Positions 9,211 to 17,651 of a stretch of DNA of 64,000 nt are shown piece after piece. Origin of the DNA: JAIBCC01 sp963763855 (GTDB lineage Bacteria > Acidobacteriota > Blastocatellia > Pyrinomonadales > Pyrinomonadaceae); NCBI GenBank assembly GCA_963763855.1, contig CAVXPU010000008.1, forward strand, positions 62,001 to 126,000, given 5' to 3'. The notes below the pieces were generated by a model. The model saw only the letters and a list, made by a program, of their open reading frames with translations, ran no database searches and had not been told where the DNA came from. Positions within the stretch are counted from its first letter, which is position 1; every line of letters begins with the position of its first letter. A program made the position numbers and the translations under genes.

Positions 9211-9777
9211 TTAGAATTTTTTTGCTCTGATACGACTCAATGTTTCTTGCGTAATTCCGAGGTAGGAAGCGATGTGTCCGAGCGAAACTCTTTGCAAAAT
9301 TTGCGGCTGTTTCTCGGTCATAAACTGATAACGTTCTTTTGCATTTTTGAACTGCAAAGCGGCGTTTTTCTCGAGCATTTGTTCAAGAATTTGCACCATT
9401 ATCAAATTTGTATATTTTTGAGCTTCGGGAAATGTTTCCAATTCGATTTCAATCTCTGAATGTGTCATCGAATGTACGATTGATTCTTCCAAAGTCTCGA
9501 TGAAATAACGGCTCGGTTTGCGTTGGGCAAAACTGTCAAAGGCTGTAAAAAAAGAGTTTTCCAAGGCGAAAGAATCGGTAACATCTTTTCCGTCTTCGTT
9601 GTAATAAAACCAGCGAACCAAACCTTTTTCGAGAAAATAAACCTTATCGCAAACCTCGTCCGCCCGATGCAGCAAAGTGTTTTTCGGCAAAACCTGCCGA
9701 TACATTTTCGTGGAAATATATTCCTCTGCTTCAACCGAAATCGGAACAAAAGAAGTTATGTATTCAATCACATTCAT
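9211..9777 (-). CDS. Crp/Fnr-family transcriptional regulator
   Basis: The 188-residue protein has an N-terminal cyclic-nucleotide-binding beta-roll (KNTLLHRADEVCDKVYFLEK, residues about 33-52) and a short C-terminal winged helix (ISLGHIASYLGITQETLSRI type, here VSLGHIASYLGITQETLSRI). It lacks the FNR cysteine cluster. Regulators of this short kind are frequent in Bacteroidota-like genomes next to small membrane proteins. Just upstream is a weak copy of the thiC tail, making this the outermost gene following a tail in the array. Confidence 0.82.
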   Translation of the reverse strand: MNVIEYITSFVPISVEAEEYISTKMYRQVLPKNTLLHRADEVCDKVYFLEKGLVRWFYYNEDGKDVTDSFALENSFFTAFDSFAQRKPSRYFIETLEESIVHSMTHSEIEIELETFPEAQKYTNLIMVQILEQMLEKNAALQFKNAKERYQFMTEKQPQILQRVSLGHIASYLGITQETLSRIRAKKF

Positions 9778-9816
9778 GTATGCAAAATACTAGCTTGCAT
9801 ATTCCTTGTATTCAAA

Positions 9817-9867
9817 CTAATGATTCACTTTTGAAGTTTCAGGAATATTCTTCGGATAAATCTTGCT
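9817..9867 (-). repeat. thiC 3'-tail copy 11 (degenerate)
   Basis: Read on the minus strand this segment gives the peptide KIYPKNIPETSKVNH followed by a stop. It parallels the thiC end, EIYQGNLPDGAKEHH-stop. At DNA level the shared blocks are GATTTATC, the CCTGA block and ATCATTA at the end. It overlaps the 3' end of the nucleotidyltransferase gene in another frame and lies 40 bp before the Crp/Fnr start. It is one of the two weakest copies and could be chance by itself; position and orientation fit the series. Confidence 0.4.
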
Positions 9868-10474
9868 GCTCGTGTTTACAAATTTTTGTGCAACGCTCTG
9901 GATTTAAAAGACTTCGCAACCAATGATGTTCCGAGTTGCAAACTTTGATGGCATCTTTAAGCCACTCCTTTTGCTCTGCATCAAGATATTCGACGGTAGC
10001 CTGAAAATCTTGCTCGTCTTTCGCCTGCGGATTCGTTGATTTATACAGCAAAACGATTTCCGGGCAAAGAAACTTTACGCCTTCACTTGATTCAAGTGGA
10101 ACCTTACTCAATGACCGCCGAACTTCTTGGTTTCTGCGGAAAATCCAATCGGTTTCATTTGATTCATTCAGCAAAATTTCAATTTGGGGCGGTTGGGCTG
10201 TCTCGTTGAAGCCATGAATTTCGTGCGTGGGCAATGTCAGCCACTCGTCCCGATGCCAAACAATTGGTTCGCCTTTGACGAATTTATGCAAAAGCCAGCC
10301 GGTAAAATGGGACTGCAAATCAGCTTGGTCTTTGCGAAAGACGGCAATTTCAATATCTTGGTGCGAACGCGTTTCTTTTTCGAGAAACAAGTCAATCGCC
10401 CAACCTCCGGCGATAAACCAATTCGGCTTAGAATCCCTCATCAATTCTTTAACTTGCAATGGCAAAGCAAACAT
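9839..10474 (-). CDS. Aminoglycoside-type nucleotidyltransferase domain protein
   Basis: The 211-residue protein has the polymerase-beta-like nucleotidyltransferase motif GGWAIDLFLEKETRSHQDIE near residue 22, with the paired acidic residues of the HxDI(E/D) signature. This matches the ANT(2'')/LinB-like group that adenylylates aminoglycosides or lincosamides. Resistance function is not shown, since many chromosomal homologues have unknown substrates. Its stop is 6 bp from the next upstream gene. Its 3' end runs into a degenerate thiC tail, typical of this array. Confidence 0.75.
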   Translation of the reverse strand: MFALPLQVKELMRDSKPNWFIAGGWAIDLFLEKETRSHQDIEIAVFRKDQADLQSHFTGWLLHKFVKGEPIVWHRDEWLTLPTHEIHGFNETAQPPQIEILLNESNETDWIFRRNQEVRRSLSKVPLESSEGVKFLCPEIVLLYKSTNPQAKDEQDFQATVEYLDAEQKEWLKDAIKVCNSEHHWLRSLLNPERCTKICKHEQQDLSEEYS

Positions 10475-10480
10475 CTGTTT

Positions 10481-11044
10481 TTACCGCGAAGCGTCTTTCG
10501 TGGGGGTAAATTCCTTGCCGACGGGTAACGCTTCTTTGTTTTTTAATCTGGTAAAAAAATTCTCGATTTCCTTTTTCGATTTAAGGCGAATTATGGTTTT
10601 CTCGCTTTCAAATTGTCTGAGTAACGCCTCAACTTTCGGTTTTGAGCGTGTCGGGTAATTCCAAACTATTTTGACAAACTCCCAATCGAATTTTTCATCG
10701 CAACCGGCAGGAATATCTGGGCGGCTTCCTTTTTTGTAATGTGCGACTCTTTTCAGCACCCGATAGACACAGGTTATTCGCGGTGTTTCGAGAAAAATTA
10801 CCGTATCGCAAGCCGGAAGACGCAAGTCCATCGTGGCACTGTAATTACCGTCAATTATCCAAGAATCGCCTTCCAGAGTTTTTTCAACTTTGGTTCGCCA
10901 TTCGTCTTTTGGAGTTTCTATCCAATCCGAATGCCAGAAAAGTTTATCAAGATGAATTACTTCCAAATTCAACAATTCGCCCAACCGCCGGGAAAAAGTT
11001 GATTTTCCCGAACCGGACGAACCGATGACGAGGATTCTTTTCAT
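10481..11044 (-). CDS. P-loop NTPase, adenylate kinase-like (FlaR/topology-modulation type)
   Basis: The 187-residue protein opens with a Walker A motif, VIGSSGSGKSTFSRRLGELL (residues 6-25). HLDKLFWHSDWIETP near 32 and WIIDGNYSATMDLRLPACDT near 64 match the AAA family ATPase/topology modulation protein group related to shikimate and adenylate kinases. A phosphotransfer role on a small molecule is plausible but unproven. It runs in the same direction as the nucleotidyltransferase and methyltransferase genes. Confidence 0.75.
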   Translation of the reverse strand: MKRILVIGSSGSGKSTFSRRLGELLNLEVIHLDKLFWHSDWIETPKDEWRTKVEKTLEGDSWIIDGNYSATMDLRLPACDTVIFLETPRITCVYRVLKRVAHYKKGSRPDIPAGCDEKFDWEFVKIVWNYPTRSKPKVEALLRQFESEKTIIRLKSKKEIENFFTRLKNKEALPVGKEFTPTKDASR

Positions 11045-11069
11045 AGAATCTTTTATTACGAATTTAATT

Positions 11070-11739
11070 TCATTTTTGTTTGGTCAATTTTTCACTCAAT
11101 TTGCAACTTACTATCCAATAAAATTTCAAGTTTATAAAATTGATGTCTGTTGCAATGCTCGAAAGTTTTTCAAACAAAAAGTCGTTGGTCGGAAAGTTTT
11201 TTAATACTAAATGAGATGAACCGTTTTCAAGTTTCCTGCTTTGAAAAGTGTTACCGTGTTCGTCCGTTTTTGTGATGTTTTTAAGGTCGTGATTTGTTCC
11301 GTCAACCGAGTTGCCGTCAATAAAAACGATTGTTCCGCGTGGTTTGAGAAAACTTTTGACTTTTTCGAGGAACCTATCAAGGTCTTGCAGCAGAATGTGA
11401 CTCCAAATAAAACCGCCGAATACAGCTTCAAATTTTTCGTCCGTTGCAAAATCAAACATATCAGCAACAGCAAAAGTTATATTTTCTTTTTGTCTTTCCG
11501 TCGCAATTTCAATCACGCTTTCGTTAATATCTGTTGCATAAACTGAAGTTGCAGTTTCAGCGATTCGCTCTGTCCAATAGCCCGTTCCGCAAGCAATTTC
11601 CAAAACAGTTTTTCCGGCGAACAACTCTTGGAAAATCTTTTCAGACGTTTGCAGAATCACCTTGCTCGTCAGGATTCAAATAAACTTTTTCGTATTCTTT
11701 CGCCCTATCTTTGTAATATGAAACTAAATCTTGGTTCAT
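11070..11739 (-). pseudogene. Class I SAM-dependent methyltransferase, frameshifted
   Basis: The main frame encodes VLEIACGTGYWTERIAE (SAM motif I), YATDIN (motif II) and VFGGFIWSHIL (motif IV region). Its natural start lies in another frame: an ATG at 11739 opens MNQDLVSYYKDRAKEYEKVY and runs 32 residues to a TGA at 11641. A one-base shift near 11660 joins the two frames. The ATG overlaps the stop of the upstream SRPBCC gene (ATGA), which supports that start. Either the gene is broken or one extra base was called in the GG pair. A shorter product from a GTG at 11660 would lack the N-terminal helix. Confidence 0.75.
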
Positions 11740-12161
11740 TGTTCAACTACTTTTTTCAGCCCATTTATGACGATCGCCCAATTGCTTTCAGCATGTTTTG
11801 CACGTTCTTCATCGTAGCTTGAAAATGTTACGGTCAAGTCTGTTCCGTTTTCTATTACTGACAATTCGTATTTTATCAACAAGTAATTTTCAGGTTTATC
11901 CTCTTTTCCGCTCCAAAAACTCAAATAAGAATACGATAAGGTTTTTGACGGTTCGCATTCCAAAATTACGCCTTTGTCATGATATTTTTGCCCTTGAAAC
12001 TCACCGTCCCAAGTGATTGATTCGCCTATTTTATAAGAGCTTTGTTGATCGGCACCGAAGAAATACAGCTTCACTATTTCTGAATCTGTTAAAGCCGCCC
12101 AAACTTTTTCTGACGACGCATTAATTGTTGTTTTGTAGCTATTCAAGTTATCAGTAATCAT
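11736..12161 (-). CDS. SRPBCC (AHSA1-like) domain protein
   Basis: The 141-residue protein fits the Bet v1-like SRPBCC fold. INASSEKVWAALTDSEIVKLYF at the start is the usual helix/strand signature, and SYSYLSFWSGKEDKPENY lies near the middle. The family binds hydrophobic ligands; no substrate can be inferred. The start is 1 bp after the upstream membrane protein stop, and the stop overlaps the methyltransferase ATG, so the three genes probably form one transcript. Confidence 0.8.
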   Translation of the reverse strand: MITDNLNSYKTTINASSEKVWAALTDSEIVKLYFFGADQQSSYKIGESITWDGEFQGQKYHDKGVILECEPSKTLSYSYLSFWSGKEDKPENYLLIKYELSVIENGTDLTVTFSSYDEERAKHAESNWAIVINGLKKVVEQ

Positions 12162-12162
12162 T

Positions 12163-12546
12163 TTATTTTGTATTTTTATTGATGAAATAAATCATTGTTG
12201 AAGCGATTATGCACATAAAAGCAGCTCCGCCAATCAACGAATAATCAGTTTGTGAAATTCCAACAAAAATATCCGCAATGTTCATTACCAAAAAGTAAAT
12301 GTAGGCAAGAGTAAGCATCGGTGCAGATTTCTTAAAGGTCGCAAATACAAAAATAAATCCAACTGCAAATTGTCTTGCAGCCCACATATAAATTAGATAG
12401 TCAACGCCCTTTGCATTTAGATCAACTGTTTTCAGGGCTGATTCAGGCGAAAATATTAGTGTGGAACTTACAATTAGTCCTAATAACGCAAAAAGTCCCG
12501 ATACGATTAATATCCATTTTGGAATTAAGTTCTTTTCCTGCGGCAT
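12163..12546 (-). CDS. Small four-helix membrane protein
   Basis: The 127-residue protein shows four hydrophobic helices at about residues 12-32, 48-66, 74-96 and 103-121, with charged termini. The pattern recalls DUF4267/DUF4345-type proteins, but I cannot assign a family securely. It begins 25 bp after a degenerate thiC tail and is tightly coupled to the SRPBCC gene downstream. Confidence 0.65.
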   Translation of the reverse strand: MPQEKNLIPKWILIVSGLFALLGLIVSSTLIFSPESALKTVDLNAKGVDYLIYMWAARQFAVGFIFVFATFKKSAPMLTLAYIYFLVMNIADIFVGISQTDYSLIGGAAFMCIIASTMIYFINKNTK

Positions 12547-12570
12547 AGTTTGTCCTTATTTTAAATCTAA

Positions 12571-12614
12571 TTACGCTTTTTCGTCCCGTCAGGAACATAA
12601 TACTTGATTAAATT
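12571..12614 (-). repeat. thiC 3'-tail copy 10 (degenerate)
   Basis: Minus-strand reading gives YYVPDGTKKRN-stop, parallel to thiC NLPDGAKEHH-stop. On the plus strand the blocks GC..TTCGTCCCGTCAGGAACAT and CTTGATTAAAT align with the thiC end. The copy begins at the stop of the downstream-reading ATPase gene (12614) and ends 25 bp before the next start, the same placement as other copies. It is weak alone. Confidence 0.45.
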
Positions 12615-13159
12615 TATTTGAGTTTGATGTTTTCCAACACGAACGCTTTTCGATTCTCAATCGTGTCTTTGGGGACTTCGATTAAGTCATAGCCATAATC
12701 TAAGTATGTTTCTTTCATTTTTTGAAACGTATATTCAGCCTCTTCCCAAGTCTGTTTTCGCTCGCTGTCGGTTTCATAAATTTCAAGCCACGGCGGGAGA
12801 ATAAAAACCTTTTTGTTGTATTTATAATTATTTTCGATGACGTTCATCTCATCAGATATACCAAGCCCGACCATCGAAGAATAACAAAAAGCATCTAAAA
12901 TTCCACGGTCAAAAAAGTAATTGGTCTGAGAATTTTCAGACTCGATCATTTTGTAGCTCTCAATCGAAGCGTTAATCATTAAATCTACATAGAGCTTTTT
13001 ATTTTTCCAAGGCAGTCCTTCACCATTAGTCGCAATTTGCTCTTTGATAATTTGCCTCGCAACTTCAGGGACAATTTTATAGCCGCTTTTTGCCAACTCG
13101 TTTAAAAGAGTTGTTTTACCGACTCCGGGACCGCCTGTAATAATATAGAAAAAATTCAT
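12614..13159 (-). CDS. AAA_28-type P-loop ATPase
   Basis: The 181-residue protein starts with IITGGPGVGKTTLLNELAKS, a Walker A motif at residues 7-20. VPEVARQIIKEQ near 32 and YFFDRGILDAFCYSSMVG near 82 are the conserved segments of the AAA_28 family of small NTPases/kinases. The substrate is unknown. It lies alone between two thiC tails (13198-13255 and 12571-12614), a one-gene unit. Confidence 0.8.
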   Translation of the reverse strand: MNFFYIITGGPGVGKTTLLNELAKSGYKIVPEVARQIIKEQIATNGEGLPWKNKKLYVDLMINASIESYKMIESENSQTNYFFDRGILDAFCYSSMVGLGISDEMNVIENNYKYNKKVFILPPWLEIYETDSERKQTWEEAEYTFQKMKETYLDYGYDLIEVPKDTIENRKAFVLENIKLK

Positions 13160-13197
13160 TTGGCTAATTTGCCTGTTAGAAAATTTTTAGAGTATCA

Positions 13198-13255
13198 ATA
13201 AATGCACTTTTGCCCCATTAGGAACGTTCCTATGATAAATCTCGCCACCTGTGGC
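13198..13255 (-). repeat. thiC 3'-tail copy 9
   Basis: Plus-strand blocks TTTTGCCCCATTAGGAACGTTC and ATGATAAATCTCGCCACCTGT align with the thiC 3' end. The minus-strand peptide is TGGEIYHRNVPNGAKVHL, close to thiC TGSEIYQGNLPDGAKEHH but without the stop. It sits 65 bp after the aspartic protease gene and 38 bp before the ATPase start. Confidence 0.7.
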
Positions 13256-13320
13256 AAACAATTGTATTATTTCGCTCGGTTTTTCCCAAATACCTTATCC
13301 GGCAAAATAGACTGCAAAAT

Positions 13321-14163
13321 TTACAACGAATCAATTTGCATCAGCTTATTTTTGCTGTCAATTGTAATTAAATACTTATTAAAAAATTGAAATCCCAAAT
13401 TAACCGCGAAAAAGTTTCCGGTCAGCAAGGTTATTTTCGGGTCTTTTAATTTTAAATTTCCGATGGCGATTTCTCCGTCGAATTCAGAACTGTAAACTTC
13501 AAATTCGCCTGCCGGAGTTCTGCCTTTGCCTCGCAAAACCGGTTCGGATTTGAGTTTGTAATCATTGTTCCATTGTTTGGGAATTCCGATATAATTTGGC
13601 GAACCGCAATCAAAATGAGCCAAAACTTCTTTGCCGTTTAACTTGATTTTCGCTTCAAGAACCGGATTTAAGGCAATCGGAATTGTTTTTTCATTCGCTT
13701 TCAAACTGCCTTTTTGGAAAATTAACTTTGAATTTTTGTAATCAATCGTTACTAAATTGCCTTCAAACGCGGATAAACCAATGATTCCGATTGCCGTTGG
13801 CGAAAAAATATTTTCGGGCGGAACTGCCATCGAGGTTTTGTTTTTGACAATCAACCCATTGAAATTGAGCGACGAAATTTTATAAGTTTCAACGGTTTCT
13901 GTTTTATTCGACAACATATTCGTGAACTTTACCAAACCTTTCGATTTTAGTTTAAGTTTTTCCGCAACCTCTTTGTTTATAATAATTTCGCTTGCTCCGG
14001 TATCAAAAATAAAATCGCTCGTTGCACCGTTTTGTATTTTTCCTTGAATGACAATCAAGTTTCTGTCCATTTTGAATGGAACTTCAATTTGTCTAGATTT
14101 TTGGGCAAAAGCCACCATCGCCAAACCGCACATTATTAAAATTACAAATAAACATTTTTTCAT
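13321..14163 (-). CDS. Exported retropepsin-like aspartic protease
   Basis: The 280-residue protein has a signal peptide (residues 4-20) and two aspartate sites typical of bacterial retropepsin-like proteins: FIFDTGASEIIINKEVAEKL near residue 52 and VLAHFDCGSPNYIGIP near 180, the latter with DCGS in place of DTGA. It presumably acts in the periplasm. It starts one base after the MarR stop, so it is probably co-regulated with that gene. It is followed by thiC tail copy 9. Confidence 0.75.
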   Translation of the reverse strand: MKKCLFVILIMCGLAMVAFAQKSRQIEVPFKMDRNLIVIQGKIQNGATSDFIFDTGASEIIINKEVAEKLKLKSKGLVKFTNMLSNKTETVETYKISSLNFNGLIVKNKTSMAVPPENIFSPTAIGIIGLSAFEGNLVTIDYKNSKLIFQKGSLKANEKTIPIALNPVLEAKIKLNGKEVLAHFDCGSPNYIGIPKQWNNDYKLKSEPVLRGKGRTPAGEFEVYSSEFDGEIAIGNLKLKDPKITLLTGNFFAVNLGFQFFNKYLITIDSKNKLMQIDSL

Positions 14164-14164
14164 A

Positions 14165-14596
14165 TTATTGGTTACAATTTCTTGTTATCTCCTTTAAGTA
14201 TTTCTCTAATTTTTCAATATCTTCGGTCGAAAAACCTGCCAATGCTTGCTGTCGATTTTCCTCGACCAGCGGAAAAACATCGTCCAATATCTTTTGTCCG
14301 GTTTCGGTAATCGTCAATTCAAATCGCCGACGGTCGCTCATGTGAAATTGTCGGCTCAAAAAATCTTTTTTGACCAATAATTCAACAATTCGGGTAACTG
14401 AGGCGAAATCCTTAAAGACCTTTTCAGCAATTTGATTTTGCGAATATTCGGGGTTTTCCTGAATCGTTTTCAAAATTAACCATTGGTCAATCGTAATTTC
14501 AAAACCTGCGTCGGTAAGCCGTTTTTGAGCAAACTGCCGATACGTTTTGATTGCTTTTTCCAGGGTGTAAAAAATTACTTCGTCTAAAATTTCCAT
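14165..14596 (-). CDS. MarR-family transcriptional regulator
   Basis: The 143-residue protein has the MarR winged helix: FEITIDQWLILKTIQENPEYSQNQIAE leads into the recognition helix, then RIVELLVKKDFLSRQFHMSDRRRFELTITETG forms the wing with its DxRR pattern. A perfect 12-bp palindrome 40 bp upstream is a likely autoregulatory operator. The next gene, the aspartic protease, starts one base after the stop. Confidence 0.85.
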   Translation of the reverse strand: MEILDEVIFYTLEKAIKTYRQFAQKRLTDAGFEITIDQWLILKTIQENPEYSQNQIAEKVFKDFASVTRIVELLVKKDFLSRQFHMSDRRRFELTITETGQKILDDVFPLVEENRQQALAGFSTEDIEKLEKYLKEITRNCNQ

Positions 14597-14621
14597 TGAT
14601 TATTCTTGTTCGATAACTTAC

Positions 14622-14648
14622 TTGATATAGTTATAGTTGATATATCAA
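14622..14648 (-). promoter_or_regulatory. Candidate MarR operator
   Basis: TTGATATATCAA (14637-14648) is a perfect palindrome. A half copy, TTGATATA, lies at 14622-14629. The pair is 26-52 bp upstream of the MarR start codon. MarR proteins commonly bind such AT-rich palindromes over their own promoters. Inferred from sequence only. Confidence 0.55.
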
Positions 14649-14707
14649 AGAAAGGCAAATAAAAAACGACGAAGCCGAAGCCTCGCCTTTTCAGAATAGG
14701 ACTAAGA

Positions 14708-15088
14708 TTATTCGTCGGTCGGCTCCCAAAGTTGAACTTTGTTTCCTTCAACGTCAACGATATGAACAAACTTGCCGTAATCATAAGTCTCAATTTCATC
14801 CACAATTGTTACGCCTTCTGCTTTGAGTTGCTCGACAATTGCTTCCAGATTATCAACCCGATAATTGATCATAAAATCCTTGGTTGAAGGTTCAAAGTAT
14901 TTTGTGTTTTCGGGAAACGTATTCCATGCTGTCGAGCCTGTTTTGCTGGTGTCTTCAGCATCACACCACTCAAAATTTGCTCCGTATGCACCAACGTCCA
15001 TTCCTAAATGCGTTTTATACCATTCGTTAACTGCTTTTGGGTCTTTACACTTAAAAAAGACACCGCCGATTCCCGTTATTTTCGCCAT
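14708..15088 (-). CDS. VOC/glyoxalase-family protein
   Basis: The 126-residue protein has the paired beta-alpha-beta-beta-beta layout: GIGGVFFKCKDPKAVNEWYK at the start, FMINYRVDNLEAIVEQLKAEG in the middle and YDYGKFVHIVDVEGNKVQLWEP at the end, with the conserved terminal Glu of the metal site. The substrate is unknown. It lies 9 bp after the AraC/GyrI regulator gene and is probably co-transcribed with it. Confidence 0.82.
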   Translation of the reverse strand: MAKITGIGGVFFKCKDPKAVNEWYKTHLGMDVGAYGANFEWCDAEDTSKTGSTAWNTFPENTKYFEPSTKDFMINYRVDNLEAIVEQLKAEGVTIVDEIETYDYGKFVHIVDVEGNKVQLWEPTDE

Positions 15089-15097
15089 ATTTTTCTC

Positions 15098-16000
15098 CTA
15101 AATCGCGTTCATTTTCTTCACTGGAAACGCTAAATCCAAATCGAAATAGCTCCAATCCAATGCCTTCTCTTTATCCAAAAAAATCTCAAAACCGGGTGCA
15201 TTGTCGGGTTCATAAACGCTGTTTATGAGCCAACGGTTGAGGAGATAATCCCAAGCCGTTGCGACCAGTTTGATGTCGCCGCTAACTCGCGTTACGCCAT
15301 AAGTTCGGGACGGAATTTTCATCTTAGAAATACCGTCTGCACAATTGAATTTCGCGTCTGTCGCAAAGCAAACTTCATATCGGTAAAGATGTTTCGGCGT
15401 GACCTCGGGGTCGTCAATCGCCATTCCAAACAGAGTTCCTTGGTCGTAAATATTTTCGGACTTTAGCCAATCAATCATCTTCGCAAACGCTTTCAGAACC
15501 TTGCCTTCTTCATACGCATTCGTAACCCGAATATACGCCACATCCCACGCGGGAAATTCTCTAATCTCCACCGGAAAAGCGGCACGTTTCTCTTCGTCCG
15601 ACATTGGAAGAATATATTCGTTTTTCGGGAAAAGTTCTTTGCAAATCTTGCTATTTTTAAGTTCGCCGGATTTTCTGTATTGGGTTGGGGAAGTGTTGAA
15701 TGCGTGATTAAACGATCTCGAAAATGTCGCTGGCGACGAAAATCCGCACTCCAAAGCGATTTCAGTCGCACTTTGACGAGTCCGTTTTAAGAGACGAGCA
15801 GCTTTTTCCAGCCGCAGACGATTGGTAAAATCATTGAGAGTTTCACCCGTCATCGCACGAAAAACGCGGTGAAAATGAAACTCCGAAAAACACGCGACTT
15901 TCGCCAGTTCTTCGAGTTTTACAGGCGTATCAAGATGATCGCCCAAGTAATCAATTACCCGATCAATTCTTCTCGTATATTCGTGATTGGCGTTGCTCAA
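15098..16000 (-). CDS. AraC-family regulator with GyrI-like effector domain
   Basis: The 300-residue protein has two AraC helix-turn-helix units in residues 10-110 (ELAKVACFSEFHFHRVFRAM and EIALECGFSSPATFSRSFNH) and a GyrI-like ligand domain in about 130-298. This order is that of Rob/SoxS-like multidrug-binding activators. It probably senses a small hydrophobic compound and controls neighbouring VOC or SRPBCC genes; that link is inferred from position. Confidence 0.85.
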   Translation of the reverse strand: MSNANHEYTRRIDRVIDYLGDHLDTPVKLEELAKVACFSEFHFHRVFRAMTGETLNDFTNRLRLEKAARLLKRTRQSATEIALECGFSSPATFSRSFNHAFNTSPTQYRKSGELKNSKICKELFPKNEYILPMSDEEKRAAFPVEIREFPAWDVAYIRVTNAYEEGKVLKAFAKMIDWLKSENIYDQGTLFGMAIDDPEVTPKHLYRYEVCFATDAKFNCADGISKMKIPSRTYGVTRVSGDIKLVATAWDYLLNRWLINSVYEPDNAPGFEIFLDKEKALDWSYFDLDLAFPVKKMNAI

Positions 16001-16056
16001 TTCGGAGCTCCTAAGTTTGCTTTTTGAATTGCCGGAACTAAGTGCAACAAACAGCT

Positions 16057-16117
16057 GGCTTTAGCCTAATTTGTGCTGAAGCATTAAGGAATTTCTTTTG
16101 TTTATTTGGCTAAAGCC
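16057..16117. repeat. Inverted repeat GGCTTTAGCC ... GGCTAAAGCC
   Basis: GGCTTTAGCC (16057-16066) and GGCTAAAGCC (16108-16117) are perfect 10-bp inverted repeats 41 bp apart. A further CAGCTAAAGC lies at about 16143. This resembles REP-like intergenic palindromes seen as dispersed repeats in related genomes. It fills the 227-bp gap between the DUF1801 and AraC genes. The gap also holds a very weak thiC-tail-like stretch near 16172-16210. Confidence 0.6.
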
Positions 16118-16227
16118 GAAGCTCTTTCCATGCAATATCCGTCAGCTAAAGCAGACGGCAATTTATGTTTGTCTGAATCCGCACTTCTGAAATTCCTTTG
16201 AATAAAGTTCTAGATTGATGATTCATC

Positions 16228-16662
16228 TCAGGCATTTTCATTCGTAGCCTCAAGCCCAAATCGGATTGCCGCTTCAAGAACATCAATATTTATGTCTTTC
16301 AGCGTTTTGAACTTAATACAATATCCAGTTAGGCTTGCCTTGCCGAGTGTTTTTCCGAATGTTTCTGGCAAGTAATTTTTGTCTTCAATGCCCATGATAT
16401 AAACGGAGATTCCGCTTGTGTTTGCACTCAGACCAATTTGATAAAACTCTCGGTTTGTTCCATCAGCGTATTTCATGGTGTAGGATCCATAACCAATATT
16501 TGGATTAGAAACAATTTTGCCGTCGCTGTTTTTACCATCCAGAAACCACAATTTACATTCCGGCATTAGTTTCAAAATGACGCGGTGAAGCTCTTGCATT
16601 TCACCGCGTTTTGGTTCAGTTTGGCTATTGATATATTCTTTGATTTGTTCTTCTACGTTCAT
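16228..16662 (-). CDS. DUF1801 domain protein
   Basis: The 144-residue protein fits the YdhG-like DUF1801 family: EEQIKEYINSQTEPKRGEMQ and LHRVILKLMPECKLWF at the start, GYGSYTMKYADGTNREFYQIG in the middle. Function is unknown. Its ATG overlaps the VOC gene stop (ATGA), so translational coupling is likely. Confidence 0.8.
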   Translation of the reverse strand: MNVEEQIKEYINSQTEPKRGEMQELHRVILKLMPECKLWFLDGKNSDGKIVSNPNIGYGSYTMKYADGTNREFYQIGLSANTSGISVYIMGIEDKNYLPETFGKTLGKASLTGYCIKFKTLKDINIDVLEAAIRFGLEATNENA

Positions 16663-17096
16663 AATTGTCCGTTATATTTTGGGTCGTGATCAACCATCCA
16701 TTCAATGCCGTATTTATCTCGAAACATTCCAAAATACGAACCCCAAGGACTATCGCCGATTGGAAATTCGACGCTTCCGCCCGCCGAAAGTCCGTTAAAT
16801 AATTTGTCGGCTTCTTCGCGGCTTTCCGCACTTATCGAAATTTTACTTCTGTTTTCGTTTTCATTAACGCGTCCCAAAATTTCGGGAACGTCATTGCCCA
16901 TTAAGACATTTTTACCGATAGGCAAAGCAATATGCATTATCTTGTTTGCTTCTTTTTCTGCTACCGGAAATTCAGGACTTGCCAAGTCTTTGAAACGCAT
17001 AATTTTTGCGAATTCTCCGCCAAATACTGATTTGTAAAAAGTGAATGCTTCTTCAGCATTTCCGTTGAAGTTAATATGTGGATTAATAAGTGCCAT
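16659..17096 (-). CDS. PhnB-like VOC protein
   Basis: The 145-residue protein begins MALINPHINFNGNAEEAFTF and continues YKSVFGGEF, the signature of the PhnB/3-demethylubiquinone methyltransferase-like glyoxalase group. It ends with WGSYFGMFRDKYGIEWMVDH, also typical. Members lack known enzymatic activity in most cases. It sits in a run with the SRPBCC and ArsR genes, an arrangement common in many genomes. Confidence 0.85.
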   Translation of the reverse strand: MALINPHINFNGNAEEAFTFYKSVFGGEFAKIMRFKDLASPEFPVAEKEANKIMHIALPIGKNVLMGNDVPEILGRVNENENRSKISISAESREEADKLFNGLSAGGSVEFPIGDSPWGSYFGMFRDKYGIEWMVDHDPKYNGQL

Positions 17097-17150
17097 GTTT
17101 TAATTTTTCTCCTATTTTGAAATTCTATCCAAAGTCTTTGATCGCGAAGA

Positions 17151-17651
17151 TTACTTTTGCGACAAAGTCGCCAATAAATTATCTAAATTATCAATGGTTG
17201 CCTTAAAGCCTTCCACAAAGCCCATTTCAATCATCTTCTCCATACGTTCAAGAGATTCATTGTAAATGATAATAATTACTTTTGTTACGCCGTTTTGTTC
17301 GCTGAAATTGTAATCCCAATCGGAACCGGGCAACTGCGGATTTTCGTCTTTATCGGCAAAAGCATTAAACATTTTGAAATTGGTTTTTGGCGTAATGGAA
17401 GTATATTTTTGAATTGACCACATCTCTTGCCCTTCGGGGCTGACCATCGCATAAAATCTTCTTCCACCAACTTTGAAGTCCATAAATTTTGTTTCTGCTC
17501 TAAACGGTGCCGGTGCAGTCCATTGGTCAAGCAATTCCGCTTTGGTAAAAGCATCCCAAACGAGCGATTGATCGGCGGCAAATTCTCTGGTTATGAATAC
17601 CTTTTTCGCCGTTTTATCTACGGTAAAATCGAATTGCAAATTATTGTTCAT
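17151..17651 (-). CDS. SRPBCC/AHSA1-like protein
   Basis: Starting at the ATG at 17651, which overlaps the ArsR stop as ATGA, the product has 166 residues. KKVFITREFAADQSLVWDAF and FTKAELLDQWTAPAPFRAET are the AHSA1-type signature. ArsR-SRPBCC pairs are a well-known arrangement, where the regulator is thought to control its partner. The ligand is unknown. Confidence 0.85.
   Translation of the reverse strand: MNNNLQFDFTVDKTAKKVFITREFAADQSLVWDAFTKAELLDQWTAPAPFRAETKFMDFKVGGRRFYAMVSPEGQEMWSIQKYTSITPKTNFKMFNAFADKDENPQLPGSDWDYNFSEQNGVTKVIIIIYNESLERMEKMIEMGFVEGFKATIDNLDNLLATLSQK

Noticed and set aside
10481..10530. Possible tail at the end of the P-loop gene (GGCAAGGAATTTACCCCCAC)
   Set aside because: The similarity is short, inside coding sequence, and lacks the conserved end; likely chance.
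16172..16210. Possible further thiC tail after the DUF1801 gene (GAACTTTATTCAAAGGAATT on the minus strand)
   Set aside because: Only one block of about 18 bases aligns, and the IYxxNxPxGAK pattern is missing. Position would fit, but the match is too weak to list.
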